Source: Macrobrachium rosenbergii
Lineage: Eukaryota > Arthropoda > Malacostraca > Decapoda > Palaemonidae
Assembly: GCF_040412425.1 (NCBI RefSeq)
Contig: NC_089782.1
Location: 42,030,822-42,094,821 of the forward strand
Length of the DNA: 64,000 nucleotides
Direction of reading: 5' to 3'
A program made the position numbers and the translations under genes. Below are positions 38,460-51,900 of this stretch, piece by piece; the stretch's first letter is position 1, and each line of letters starts with the position of its first letter. The notes below the pieces were generated by a model. It saw only the letters and a program-made list of their open reading frames with translations, did no database searches and was not told the origin of the DNA.

Positions 38460-41400
38460 ATGTCTGGTGGAATTCTTCAAGAGGAACGGGTGAATGGTGT
38501 GTATTGTCACAGCTTACTGAACTTGTCTTTTGCTTCTATGTTGGCGCAGTACAGAAAACTATTGTTTTCTGCCTATGGTCCAAAAGGAGGTACACTTTTA
38601 ATTACTAATTCTGTGGGAAGAAGTACTCTAGCATCATCTTCAGTTGATATTACAAAGCAGTTGTCATTTGGTCATCCTTGCGCAAAGTACATCAACGCAT
38701 TGATTTCTGCTCAAAATGCATCTTGTGGTCTAAGTGGACTATACACTGGGATCCTCTGTGTGCGACTTCTAGAAGAAGCTCTTTGTTGTGAAGGTAACAC
38801 ACCCCACTATGCAATTGCAGATGTTTGTGAATGGATAATAGACCAGCTTCTGACTCAGATGGCTCAGTTTCCTGACCAAGTAGTAATAGATATAGATATT
38901 GGAGACATTCAGCAGGTGTCATCCTTTGTCAAAACTATTTTGGGCTCAAAAACAAACTTAAATCTCACTAAAGCAGAAATGGACAACTTGAGCATTCAGA
39001 TTGTTAGAGCTTTTCTGAAGAGCATTCCGGATGAAGGTTTGACAACCAAATTTGGTCACGTGAATGTGTTGCAAGAGGGCCCTCCAGGATCAGATGCTAG
39101 AGTTTTTGAGGGATTACTCTATAGGGAACCTGAGTTTGATACAAATCTATCTAAAAAAATTGCTCAGCTGCCCAAAGTTATCAATGTTTTGTTGTTTGCA
39201 GTCCCATTGTCACCTGATGTGGAAAAAACATCTTTACTGTGGACAGGCACTTATTCAAAAGAGGAAAGTTTTATCAATAACCTGGTTGTTTGTCTTTTGT
39301 CCATTTTAAAGGACAAAAATGTTCATGTGCTTGCAAATCAGAAATACATCCATCCAGCTATCAAGTTTGAATTAGAGCGTAAAGGTTGCATAGTACTGGA
39401 AAGACTTGGAACAATAGCCACAGATTCTTTGATAAAACTCAGTGGTTGTCAAGCTGTTACAAGTGTGAGTAACTTAAAACAAGAGGCAGCTAACGCTGTC
39501 TTGGGAAAGTTATCGTCCATACAATATGTTAGACTGCGAGGGAAAAATTATTTACTCTTGAAACAGGATTCAAGTTGCCTCTCTACTCTCTTGCTCCCAG
39601 AAGTTAGTCCTACCACTGAAGGGACCCTGAAGGTAAGCTATACATCCTGAACAGTTTTAAAGCAAAGGAAAATATTTCATGATGCTTTAAGTAATATTTT
39701 TTTATTACCCTTACTCTATTATAGGCTAATGGATAAGAACTGAAAAATTAAAACAGGCAAATCATTTAATCTTTACCTACATAGGAAGAAATTTCATATT
39801 AATGAACTTTATAGTTTTAAGTTTTTCACATTATGCATGTACTAAAAACACTAAATGTCATGCAGTTTAATATTTAATTTCTCAGAGTACCTATGATAAA
39901 ACAACCTTAAAAATTTTTCCAAAGAGCCTTCGTTGTAGGCTGTTTTGTAATTTTAGTAGTAGGCATTTTTGTAACCGTTTAATGTAGTTAGTGTTTCCAG
40001 ACATTTGTAATTTGCTTATGTCCATTTTTCCATCTCGTGTTAACATTAATGTGGGAACAGTGGTGGTAAAAAGCAGGAAAGTGATGGAAATGCTAACAAG
40101 AAGAAACACGAAAATTATTGTGCTCTAGAGATAAGGTATAAAGGACTTGGCACAAAATCCATCGGAAGTGACTTGAAAAAATATAAATTCTGGTGGAATG
40201 GTGGTGACACAAGGCAAAATTGGGTGGGCATAAAGTTAGGTATGAAATGGCTGAAGATGTTATAGAAGGCAGGTGAATAAATGAAAGAATAATGAAGATA
40301 ATGATGACCTTTGGAAAGGCAGTACTGTAATGCATGTATTTTTAGTTTAATTTCTCAGGATTACAGAATATTCATAGAAGGGATTTGTGATTCCCAAAAT
40401 GCATTTGCAAGCATAAAGGGTTAAGTGAGTTGAGAACCTTGTAATAGATGGGCAGGTTGCAGTACAGGTAGGTTATACCTATTACCTTACTGGACATATG
40501 GGGCTGGGAAAGTGTTGAAAGAGCAATAAGAAAGACCAAATGCAGCACAGATGAATTAGTATAGAGATATAGTAGCTAGACTGCTGGTAAATGGAAATGC
40601 CTCATTAGTAGAGGGAGCAAATATTTATGATGTGTACATAAGACGTATTCTACTGTATGCAGCAGAAACATGGACTCTGACAGTTGACATGGAGGATATT
40701 TAGAAAAGATGTGACTTTAGAATTTTGATATTCAAGGCCAGAGCATGGTAGGAATTTTATACAGTATTGTAATTGAAGAATTGGTGGAGAGATGTGTCCA
40801 GAGGCTGGACAAAAGACTGGGATTCCAAAGATTGATATTATGGTTTGTGCATGTGCTGACAAATACTTTATCAGAAAAGCAGTAGATTTGGAAGTACTGT
40901 AACTGGACAAAGACCTGTAGGAGGGCCTAGGGAGTTATGGAAAAAAGGGATAGATGAAGAAATATAGTAGATTTGACAGGAGTTCTGGCTAGAAGAGCAC
41001 ATGACAAGTGGGAATGCATCTCATGCCTAAACCCATGAAGGCAAAAGTTGACAGAAAAATGTATATGATTATGATGATGATGTTGCTGATATTATGCATA
41101 AGCTAAAGCTATATCAAAATGCTTTTTAATCACCCCATATCCTATCAGAAATTGCTCATGCTTTTGATATTTCCACAACTTCACTTACATCTTTGTACAT
41201 GCAAATGTTGGACAGCCACAAACAGTGGGCCTTCGAACTTGCTCTTTATCTTGCTGCACATCTATATTTGAGTTCTATTTATGTTTAAAAAATCCAAACT
41301 CTTTCACTGTTGATATCTTAATGAACTGGAGTATCTAGGTCATTATTGATGGTTGCTGGATTATATCATATCACATTTATTCCTATCTACATGATGGTGA

Positions 41401-44191
41401 ATGTATATAGCCTGTATTGTCAGTGTTTACTTGAGGTTATAGTCAGCCACAGTTTCTTTTTCTTATTCAGATTTTTTTTTTTATCAGAATATAGATGGTA
41501 GTATTAAAGGTTCTTTGCAGTGTCCCTTCAGCCCCAGCTGCATTTCTTTCTGCCTTGGATTGTTAATTTTTATTAATTATATACAGCACATGTATATTCC
41601 AATATTACTTTCATGTTTTCTTGTTGTCCTTTTTATCATGCAGGGATATTTTATAAGGAAGCTTGATGGGCAAGTTCATGATGTTTTGATTTATGCTTTA
41701 GAAATATATGATCATTTTAAATAAGTGGTGCATTGCATCTGTTTTTCTCATAAACATTACACAGGTTTATTCTTTCTGACTTCTTGGAAATGTGTTTTAT
41801 AATGAAGACTTATAATCTGTACATAAATAGTACATTTTCTCTAAATACACATGGATTTTTACTTATTATTTTCTTTTCAGTTTTCTCAGTGGGTATAATC
41901 ATTACTGTATCACATGCTCTTCCAAGGCTAACTAAGTTTTATGTCACTATTTATTACACTCATGTTTCATACCCCTGGATTTTGATTTGTTTACTGTACC
42001 TGCATACATACTGCTTACACCTTTAGCTCTCTTTAAACTACCTAATACCTGTAATGGTAATAATACTGTTTAAAAGGTAGACATATTTTTCCTCTTTGCT
42101 TCTTAAGAAATTTTGCAATCAGTGAAACATAACTTTTAATAAGGTACTTTGTTACACTTGGCCTGACTGACGTAAAACAGGTCATTATGTTAATGAGATT
42201 GTATTGCCTTTTCATTGATGCAGCTTTCTTTATTGTATTGAAGGTTTACAAACTACTTGTGTTCATAATGAAAGAGATATTAAAATGTCATATGCTTCTT
42301 ATTAGGAGGTTACAGAAAGCTGCCTTGCTGCTCTGAAGATGGCTGTTGTGGATGGGAAGGTTGTTGCTGGAGGTGGATGTTTAGAGACCTGGCTAGCAAC
42401 TCAAGTGATCCATATGGTGAAAGTGAACATGGATTGCCTTGCATCCATGACAGAGGTCCCAAGTCATCACATTGTCAGAGTAGGTTCTTTCTGAAAATAT
42501 TTCTTTACTGAAATAAGTATAGAAATAGGTTATTTACCAGATTACATAATCCAGTGACCTGGGTTTTGAATATGGTCACTATCATTGTTTGTCGGCACTA
42601 TAGTACTGTATACCTAAGCCACCATGAAATTATCTTACCTTTATTTAGTTGCTGTGAGAATTGCCAAGGGTAATGTTGAAGGTATTTAAGGGACCTTTTG
42701 GTGCCAGAATTATGATGTAATGGATGAAGGAACTTCCGAAATAATGTTTCATTTGTCATATCCTTCTTAGAATGTTGATCATGTGTTAGCAGCGTAAGTA
42801 GTTTCTTCTCTGTATTTAACAGACATTTTTATGAATATTGATTCCCTGTTAAAAACTTTTTTTTTTTTAGAACAAATTCAGTCATCTTGAAAAAGCAGTG
42901 TTGATCACATTCATTTTCCGAAGACAATTTCCTAGACAGATTCATCATTGAATGAATTTTTAATTGTTCCTGAAAATTTTAGTAGATTCCGAGGTAGTAT
43001 CAATAAATGCCTAACATCTCAAAATGGTAGTTGGCTTCCTGTTCTACTAACCCACCATGACTTTCCTTGAAGTAGGGATTAAGGTAATAGAGAATGAGGC
43101 AAGGAAGTAGGTATTAAGGTAATAGAGAATGAGGCTAGGAGATGCCTCAGCCATTCTCTAGAAAAGTTTTCTTCCCCTTAACAGTTCTCTTGGCAGTGTT
43201 AAGGCTATCAGTAATCATAAGATTGAGAAATTTCACTTATACTTGAAAGTGCCTTGCTGTGCTGCCATAAAATATATCATTATTTATAGCTGTTTGTTTA
43301 TTTATGTATGTGAAGAACGAGGGTTTGTATGTTAGGAAATAAATACAAATTACCTGTACTTAAAAAATTTTCATGTTATTTGTAATTGATATTACTTCAA
43401 TCTCCATTTTGAAATTTTTTCACAAAGGCCATTTTGTTAGCTGTACATTTTTTCTAGGAGTAATAACTCATACTTTATTACAGGTTGGCAATGCCTTTGT
43501 TCGAGTGTTCATGGAACTCGCCATCCAGGTAGCAGGTGGCTCATCAACAACAAAATTTGACTGGTGCGTCGATTCTGTCTTTCATCACCTCTGGTATTCT
43601 CAGGACTGTCTGGCAAATGGAGAATCTCCTCAAGAGAACTTTTCTCAGCAGAAACTGTGTAAATGTGTTTGTGGCTTGTTGACAGATGAAACCATCAAAA
43701 GTAAATATGGTGGTTTTTGGTATGACTTGGATTTCCAGATGAATCAGAATGTTGTTCAGGGGTCACCAGAGTCCACTTGTTTTTGTGAATCATTGATGCG
43801 TTTGGATAGTACTGAGTTAGAGACATTTCACCATGACTCAAAATTACAAACAGAAGATCCTGATTTTGGTATTGATAATGACAGCCTAGAAGAGAAAGTT
43901 GCCATTGAAGATGATGTTGATAGTTTGGAGAAGACTTTAAATAGTTTGGAAGAAGAAGGTGATAGCTTAGAGGGAAGACTGGAAAGTTTAGATGATGATG
44001 TGGATAGTCTAGAAGATGTATTAGATAAAATGGTGGATCAAGTAAACACAAAACATAATCCAAAAATTATATTTAATTCTCAAATCCCAGACGTCTTATA
44101 CGACAGTTACCTTGCAAAGTATAATGCTATGCGTCTTGCCCTGGAAGGTTTCACCCAGTTGTTTCAAGTAGGTTACTGTGTGTATGACTAG
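38460..44191 (+). CDS. MKKS: MKKS/BBS6 chaperonin-like protein (684 residues)
   Basis: Three exons join in phase 0: 38460-39632 (391 codons), 42306-42479 (58) and 43484-44191 (235 plus TAG). The fold is that of the group II (CCT-type) chaperonins. Visible landmarks are YGPKGGTLLI (about 39-48), a region equivalent to the chaperonin ATP-binding GDGTT motif but reading SCGLSGLYTG, an apical-domain middle, and the second equatorial block VVDGKVVAGGGCLETWLATQ (about 405-424) with ALEGFTQLF near the end. Loss of the GDGTT motif is characteristic of MKKS. The family member acts with BBS10, BBS12 and CCT in assembling the BBSome at the ciliary base. At 684 residues it exceeds the roughly 570 of vertebrate MKKS, mainly through an acidic heptad-repeat insert at about 582-632. 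The start follows an acceptor by one base, so the 5' UTR is in upstream exons. Confidence 0.9.
40440..41082 (+). mobile_element. LINE reverse transcriptase 3' remnant in MKKS intron
   Basis: Translation near 40630 gives VYIRRILLYAAETWTLTVDM. Downstream, in changing frames, come GQRPVGGPRELWKKGIDEE and a WFxHV-like stretch, the usual end of a RTE/CR1-type ORF2. The copy ends in a short ATG-rich simple tail (about 41062-41080). It has several stops and is non-functional. Confidence 0.7.
41505..41560 (-). repeat. Dispersed repeat family A, short copy
   Basis: It has 'ttaaaggttctttgcagtgt' then 'cccttcagcccc-agctgca', matching the start of the copies at 25131 and 52649. The remainder is lost. 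Confidence 0.6.
43069..43138. repeat. Tandem duplication, 35-bp unit
   Basis: Two adjacent units of the form 'gaagtagg-attaaggtaata' plus 'gagaatgaggc' in MKKS intron 2. Confidence 0.85.
43880..44032 (+). other. Acidic heptad repeat (DSLE) insert in MKKS
   Basis: Residues about 582-632 contain a tandem of seven-residue units on the pattern D/N/E-S-L-E/D-x-x-x: DSLEKTL, NSLEEEG, DSLEGRL, ESLDDDV, DSLEDVL, with a looser DSLEEKV unit before them. Leu and the residue at the seventh position recur every seven positions, as in a coiled coil. The units differ at DNA level, so this is not a recent replication slip. Confidence 0.85.
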
Positions 44192-44302
44192 CAATTTTAG
44201 TGTGTGAACTGTAGACAGTTCTCTAACTGTGTTAGGGATTTTTATAAGTATTTCACTGAATATTATGTGAATGGCCATGCATGTCACCAAGAGATGTACA
44301 GT

Positions 44303-44308
44303 AATAAA
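44303..44308 (+). terminator. MKKS polyadenylation signal AATAAA
   Basis: First canonical signal after the MKKS stop, 112 nt downstream. Confidence 0.6.
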
Positions 44309-44456
44309 ATAATTTGTAGATTTGATGTTTTACTGAAAACATGGTTTGATTTCAGGATAGATCTGCTTAAAAGTACCTCTACATCTTTTCGTTATAGCTA
44401 GTGAGTTTGCAGTAACGTAGTGTGAAATTTATTTGAATTATTCATAATTTTGTGTA

Positions 44457-44807
44457 CAGGCAGTACCCAACTTATGTCAGAGTTCAGCTCCTGGAGTGCG
44501 ACGGAAATTGGAAAATGACAAAAGTCGGAACACTGTATTAAAAAATGAATGATGACATACAAACATGTGAGTGAGGACTTAGTTTGGTATTGCTACAGAG
44601 CGTGAGCAACCCAGAGTAGGTCATTATCCGGTCAACTACATGCTCAGAAACTAGTTCAGTCTTCCATTGCTTATGGCGCCATAAGACTGAAACAACGTAA
44701 CTTCAGAACATACACCGTAACCCGGAACTGATTTTTTGATGAATATATTTGAAAAGTGCTGTAAGATTGGAACGACGTAAGTTGAGTCTGACATAACCCG
44801 GGCACAG
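44457..44807. mobile_element. Palindromic MITE-like element downstream of MKKS
   Basis: It starts CAGGCAGTACCC after TA (44455-44456) and ends near GGGCACAG before TA (44808-44809). 'cttatgtcagagttca' on the left corresponds imperfectly to 'ttgagtctgacataa' on the right. The interior has a perfect 16-bp palindrome CTTATGGCGCCATAAG (44670-44685). Non-coding; likely a Tc1-mariner-type MITE. Confidence 0.6.
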
Positions 44808-44809
44808 TA

Positions 44810-46200
44810 ATGCATTCACTGTACAGTACAAACTTTTGCATTTCTACAAACTGAAAGTGCTTTGTAATGTAAACCCTAGATATTATCACATTCACTGAAG
44901 CATTATGTGATACTGGAGTCATGTGCTGCCTTATTTTTTCTACCTGTGATTGGTGTTCATATGTGTAATGTACATACTGTACAGTACTGAGAGATCTTAG
45001 ATTTGCAGTTTTATTGGTCTAAAGGAAAAGTGCATATTAATGCCTTATTAAATTTTTGAAACTTTTTCATCTTCCAGTTAAAAGAAAGTACAGACAGTAG
45101 TGTTCAGTAATCAGTAACAAACATTTAACACAATGGTCAGCAACCATTGTGCCTAACTTTCTTGAAGGTTTTTTTTGTTGTTGTAGAAGAGTATTTGTAC
45201 TTAATTCCTTTATTTTATTTTGCTACTTCTTTTGCAGAATTTTTAATTAGATGTCTTTGTTAAGACTGCAGGGAAGGTGAGCTAGAATCTGAAAGAAAGG
45301 GCCAGAGACCAAGTCAACATGAAAAAATTTGGTGAATGAAAATATGGTGAGTGAAAAGACCATGCACAGGTCTGCTGATTTTATCCTTTTATGTCAAGTT
45401 CTAATGATGATGCAATTTCCTGTGATTATTTCTATTTTGTGATTTAACTTCTTTGGTGCAGTAATTTTATATTTGCTTTTGATCTGGACACAATGAAAGT
45501 TGAAAGTCCAGTTCAAGTATCGTTGGTTGTCTATTGTGAATGGTATTGGGATAATAGTGCTCCTTGCACAGGGTACTGCAGGTAGTGCCAAATGTTCTTA
45601 ATAAATTTCTTTTTCCAGTCCTCCAGATCAAATACTGTACTGTTCCATAAACTTCTTTATGCCACTAAATGTTTAACAGTGTTAGACGTTGGTACTTAAG
45701 GCAATGGTGATGTGGGTAAGGTAGTCAAGTGTGTACCTGTAATAACTACATCAGAGGGTAAATGATTATGCAACATTGTGGAAGTCCATTACACTGAACA
45801 ATGACAGAATTTGTGAAATGATATAACAGATTAAAGAAGATTAAATCCACAGATGGTTATAGTAATTTAAAACTTTGTCCAGACGATAGGTAAATAAGCC
45901 TGGAGGGGTATTATCCTGTTTGACAATTAGTCATACCCATTAAAACATCCATAATGACCAATTCAAGTTAGTAGAGAATGCAGTACATCTTTAAGAATAA
46001 CATTTTATGTTAATGCCCAAATTTCAGTCAACTCACAAAAATATTATTGGATGCAAATTCCTTGAATATTTTTAATACTTGTGTTAATCTTCTAAATTTC
46101 AATTGTGTTTAATTATTTTTTTTTACAAAACTGATGCAGTTGACAAGATATAATTAATATTGATATATTTTAAGAACACATCCAGCTCCCTGAGAGTCAA
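44810..46200. other. Spacer downstream of MKKS, no gene recognised
   Basis: AT-rich, with no recognisable coding sequence or repeat. Confidence 0.45.
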
Positions 46201-46399
46201 ACATTTGAACTCTGCTTGTCTGGCTGAATAGTCTTTTATACCCAGGTGTAGAGTTCTTTTCATTAGGTCAAACACAATACCACTGAGACATGCCTTACCT
46301 TATGATGGACAAAGAGATCATGATCCTTGCATGTCATCAAACAAGCTTGGAAAACATCCAGAGTGAACAAAATTCAGTGAACTTAAAGACAAAACAAAG

Positions 46400-48080
46400 G
46401 CTGAGATTATTAATTTAGAAGTAGCAAAAGATTTTATTAATTTGAAGGGTTTACCAGCTCAAACTCAAGGTAAAATCAAATTGATTAAACATCTAGCCCC
46501 ATAACCAGAAGTTATTTACTGCAATTCTACGACCAATTTTGGATCAAGAAGATGTTTTCAGACCAGGCAAAGATCTTAGGAATCCATCAGACTAGACTAG
46601 ACTGACATCTTTAGCAAGCCACCTGAATAATGATAGAAAAACTGTAAACTCAGTGTCAATGTGGTACCTATACTGTACTGGACTGAATGGAACCAAGCAG
46701 TTGGTGCAGCATTTTTTAACTTCAAAAGGGCATTGAATGGTACCTGAAGAAGATACACTGTGGTGAAAACACTACAGGTATAAAAATTATGTCATATTCC
46801 ACCTATCATTATTCATTAGAAAATTCATAACAGGCTACACTGTTCAGGTGGAAATTGAATTGATATCATGTATTCAAACATACATATACTGGAAAGCAGT
46901 ATCCCACAGGCTATGTTTTGAGTGACAATGTTCCTCAAATGGAATTGAAAATACACCCCAGGTTGTATTTTGGAGACAGTTGTCTGGTTTATCCTTTGCC
47001 ATTACAGGACTATGTTTTGCAGAAAAAAAAAGTGACAGTAACAACCAGTCTCATACCTTTCAGCCAAACTGTAAAATTCATCTCTTGAAGGTTTGGTACA
47101 CACTGGAACTGGAAAGCACATATCACATACATAAAAGCCAAAAGGGAAAATGCATTAAACATGATAATAACTATTAAATACAACCAGGGAAGATGGCAAA
47201 TCAAACCTGATGTAACTACACAGCAAATGTTTTGTCTAATTTAGACTATGGTTGCCAAGTACATTGCCCAGCATTAAAAGGCTTAGATTGAATTCACAAT
47301 GAAGGACTAAGCATCTGTATTGTTCTGGGTATTCAGGCCTCCCAAAATAAACCTACAAATTGAAAGTGGTGAACCTCCTCCCTCTCTTCATTGAGACTCA
47401 TTAATCTTACAATAAAGATTCAGGCTGGTGATTTACCAACTAAAAAGCTAAAATATACATTTTTATAAACACTCATTCACCACCATTCCCATTAGACCTA
47501 AGAGAATTTTTGAGTCAATAAATTAAAACATAACACTTCCTCAAGCACTAAAATATCCCCTCCTTTGATTATGCATGAAATATGTGTCTGTACACACTTA
47601 AATACTAAATACTATCTATCCAAAAAACATCCAAATACAATGCTCCTGAATATCACAAGAAACATACAGCATTCTAGAAATGTCTTAGATGCCCTTAAAG
47701 AGTAATATCCTGAAAATTCTTTTGTTCAGTAAATTGAGTTATCATTCCACCAATTATATGAAGTTGGTATACTGTTCTTCATTATAAAAAGAATATTAGA
47801 TTAAAGTAATATTATTCCATCTTCGAATTGGTCGCATTTGTCTATCCATGGTTGTTTCATGAATAACTCTCATGACCGAATCCCTGACTGCAGATAAAAT
47901 ACGATGACACCTACAATCATACATATCTTTTGTGATTGTCCAACTTTTAACCAACAATAAATATCAAGTTTCAGATATAAACTCTTGAAAGAAGTTGTCA
48001 GAACCTTCAACATTTTCATTTTATCCAATGATTGGATTTTTTCAGAAATTTTAACCCAGTATTTTGGTTACTGTATACTA
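46400..48080 (+). mobile_element. Decayed Jockey-type LINE ORF2 (RT end and RNase H)
   Basis: At 47238-47440 the plus strand codes LDYGCQVHCPALKGLD, then stop, then IHNEGLSICIVLGIQ and further pieces, the join between reverse transcriptase and RNase H in Jockey-type LINEs. Near 47820-48000 pieces like IGRICLS and IFCDCPTF suggest the RNase H C-terminus. Stops are frequent. The 5' limit is approximate. Confidence 0.6.
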
Positions 48081-48909
48081 TTTATGGCACAGTACTGTAT
48101 TAATGATGGTCCCAGGTTGCAATCTGTTTTACTTTGAATATATTCCCTTACTTCCCTTTGGATTCTCCCATGCAGTTGTGCAACTTTTGTAACTTTGTTG
48201 TGTACAGTATTAATGTTCTCTCCTCTCTTTAGTAGCAACTCCTTCAGACCACCTAGAATTAAAAAAAATAGTATATTTGGGTCTGGTTAAATTGCTGTAT
48301 AATGCCTTTAAATGTAAAATATTTTTGTATGTTATCTCAATTATAAGCTTCAGTTAAGAGAAAAAAATATTTGTTAAAGACTGAACTTTAAGAAATTTTC
48401 CAAAAGAGTGTTTGAAATAAGTCACGTATTATGCTACACATTCTTTTATTAGTCAAACATATAATGTATCTCTACATTCCATAATGTTAAATTACTGTTG
48501 GAAGTGAAAAGGTATAAAAATAGACAATGTATATGAAATGGAAGATTCAATTGCACATGACATCATGCTTGGAAAATATAACATAGATAACAGAAAGAGA
48601 TACAGTACCTTAAATTGCTATCTCACTTAGCAAATCTCTTGTAGAAATATGAATATCCCCCACAATTCCTTTAATTTAACAAGTCAACTTGAAACAAATG
48701 AAAAAAGTTCAATAACGAACCACATTATTTTCGTTTCCTAATCAAGAAGTTTTGAAACTGCCAAAGTAATTAGGCTCTTAAATTGATACACCTTAGGAAG
48801 AGTTACACAAATATGATTATTATTATAATTTTATGAAAATTTTATAAACTGCACAATATTTCTAGAACTGAAACATTTAAAGGTTATAGAGTGAGACAAA
48901 TAGATAGAA

Positions 48910-48915
<6 letters not shown>

Positions 48916-48990
<75 letters not shown>
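48916..48990. repeat. (GA)n microsatellite
   Basis: GA run of about 75 bp. Confidence 0.95.
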
Positions 48991-48993
<3 letters not shown>

Positions 48994-51900
48994 TAAGGCG
49001 TTGTCATTACTGAGAATGAAATTGATATGAATACTAAGGCATTGTCATTGTAGATCAAAGTTTGAATAAAAATATAACACAGTATGATATGGACAAGCTT
49101 ATCCTAAGAGGTTTATGTCATGGCACAGCCATTACATGCTGGGTACAAATAAGAAGCAGTGATTATCTCTGCTTCATCCCACTGAACAGAAAGCATATTC
49201 AAGATTACGAGTACAGTAGACATCTAACACGACACTTACATTGTTACAGTTTTCATGACAATGTTATGTATTATACCATGATGCAGCAGAATACGGATCT
49301 TAACATAATTCTGAAGTGTAATTAATGTTACAGGTGTTTTTCAGGAGTGTGGAGAATGTTTTCATCTGCTGATAATGAAAAGCCAAACTGCACAATACAA
49401 AGTAAAGTACATTTGTGTCGCAACACGAACATGCTACAAATCCAGACCATTCGAGTACCAAGCACACATCATTCGCATTTATCTAGAGGTTAATGTACGT
49501 AAGATCAACAAAAATATCTTCCTTTGACTAATATTACTACAGACACAGCTTTACACAGATGTATCTAATTTTCAGCCTGGTATTGAGAATGATTCATATG
49601 GCATGTTTAGACATCGAGTTTACAAAGAAAGGGGCAATACTGTATTCACATACGTACAGTACTTACATACATGCATACATATTTTATTTATATAGTCTAT
49701 GGAATACAGAAATCTATATGTAGTATGCATTTGCAAGTGTGCTTTATACACCTCATTCACTCAAGCATGTGCTGTAAATGCTTCTTATGTGTCTATGTAA
49801 ACAATACAATATTTCATATTTTCTGCCAGACTTTATTCCTGTTAATTAAACTCTTTGGAATGTCTAGCTGGTCTAAGATTTGTTTCAGCCTCACACCACA
49901 AATAATCAAAGACAATGTCAAACATTCAGAGAACAATGATTTGCGCTATAGGTGAAAAGAAACTTAGTAGATATGCAAGGCCTTTTTGTTGTTTTATCAA
50001 GTGTACAAACTTTATACAGTATTCCTGATTTCCTTTATTTAAAACTAAATGCTAGATTATTTGTTTCGTAATAAAATACTTTAAACCCCTGTTAGCTTAA
50101 TTTATGCCAAAACAGATATTGCAATATTTCATTCAGTTCATAACATCTGAATATGAGAATTTTTTATGGAAAAAATGGGTAGCCAATTTCTTGTTTTTTT
50201 TTTGAAGGCCTTAGTGTTTTTGCAAATGCAAAATATCAGAAAAATTGAAATGATGGAAACCACTGCTATGTTACAGCAATTAGAATCTAGCTGGCAAGAG
50301 TCACTTGAATTGAAGCTGACTACACTGTGCGCCAGCTATTTATTAATAATGGACTTTTAAAAAATAATATACATTTCAAATATCAAAATCCTCTCATGCA
50401 GCTACCTGCAAAATTTTGAATGCCATCTTGGAAATTCGTTGACAACTTTCATGCCATGTTCTTTATATCAATAAAAAAATAGGAGTTACGGACCTAGTAA
50501 CATCAAAAATATATCTCTAACCAAACATTCTCCCTGATTTTCTCTGTTTGTATACTGTTTCTATATTATCTATCTGAAATGTGACAAACAACCAAGTTTT
50601 CTGGCATATTTCAGCATTTTGCCACCAAACTTTGTGCCAAGGAGCCAATGTCGATTGAAAAACTGCAGTCATCCATGTTCATGCTTGTGTACAATGCCTT
50701 GAAGAAATATGAATGACTTGAATTTTAAGTTAACATAGAAGAAAATATTGGTAGCTCCATGCAAAGTTCAGTGGCAAGATTCCAGAAAACATGTTTGTTG
50801 GCCACCAGGTTAAGGTAACAATCTTTCTCAGTTAAAAAAAACTTTTGTACAGGATAGGATATATTCAGGTTTCATTCTAATCTTCCTAACTTTACATCAA
50901 GACAATCTATGTCAGATTACACTAGTATCTACTAGACTGACTACATCCTATTAAACACCTCTGGAAGATGACTAAAGATGACAGTCACGTAAGCACATTC
51001 TCTGGCATGTTTAGTGTCATACCAGACTTAGCATTAAGTGAACAATGTTTTCTCTATATTGCTGTTGTGCATAATCAAACCTTTGTGACTTTGTCACAAA
51101 TGTGCATTCAATTTTGCATGAATATAGAAAAAGGCATTGATTACTTGGCGCAAGGTTTGCTTGCAAGATGCCATAGAACTTGCTCAACTGTCACCATCCC
51201 AAAGCATTTCTAGAAGGGCAGCGCTTGCTAATGAAGAGATTGTCAGTACAGTACAAGTAATAATGGTAACCATAAATGCAGTTGCTATGGAGACTTCACT
51301 ACCATAAAGCTTTATTTATTGTTTACTGTCTATTCTGCCTTATCTAAAGCAAGGGAGATGGCACCAGCACCAGCCTCTTAACTGAACGACAAATGCTCAA
51401 TTCATCAAAGTGTACCTCTTCCGAGACATCCTTGGATTCACCTCCAAACGATGACAAAACTTCCAGTTTGTTTCAATGATTCCTAAAGGTGTCATTAATC
51501 ATATGCTTTTGAGCTTCACCTGCAAGAAAAAAAAATGTTTTTATTAATCAATTTCATGTTTGCACAAGCAAGTCACTTGATATCTTTAGCATCTTGCCAC
51601 TAAATTTTATGTGAAGTTGCCAATATTTTCTTCACAGCATTTTTAGCCAAAATCAAGTTATGAATGTTATTTTTTATAAGACAATAGCTCACTGGTCATG
51701 GGCATATTGCATAGAATCTGTTGCCAAGATGTTAAACCATGCCAGGAAACATGTTTGTGTTTCACAGTCTTAGTTGTTTAGATGTGTTAAAAATTTAAAT
51801 GACTTAAGGCTACTAATTACTTAATATGACAGTTTTCTTGCCTAATGTAAAGGAAGAAAATATATTCCTAGTAACACTTCCACTAAACAGACTTCTGTAC

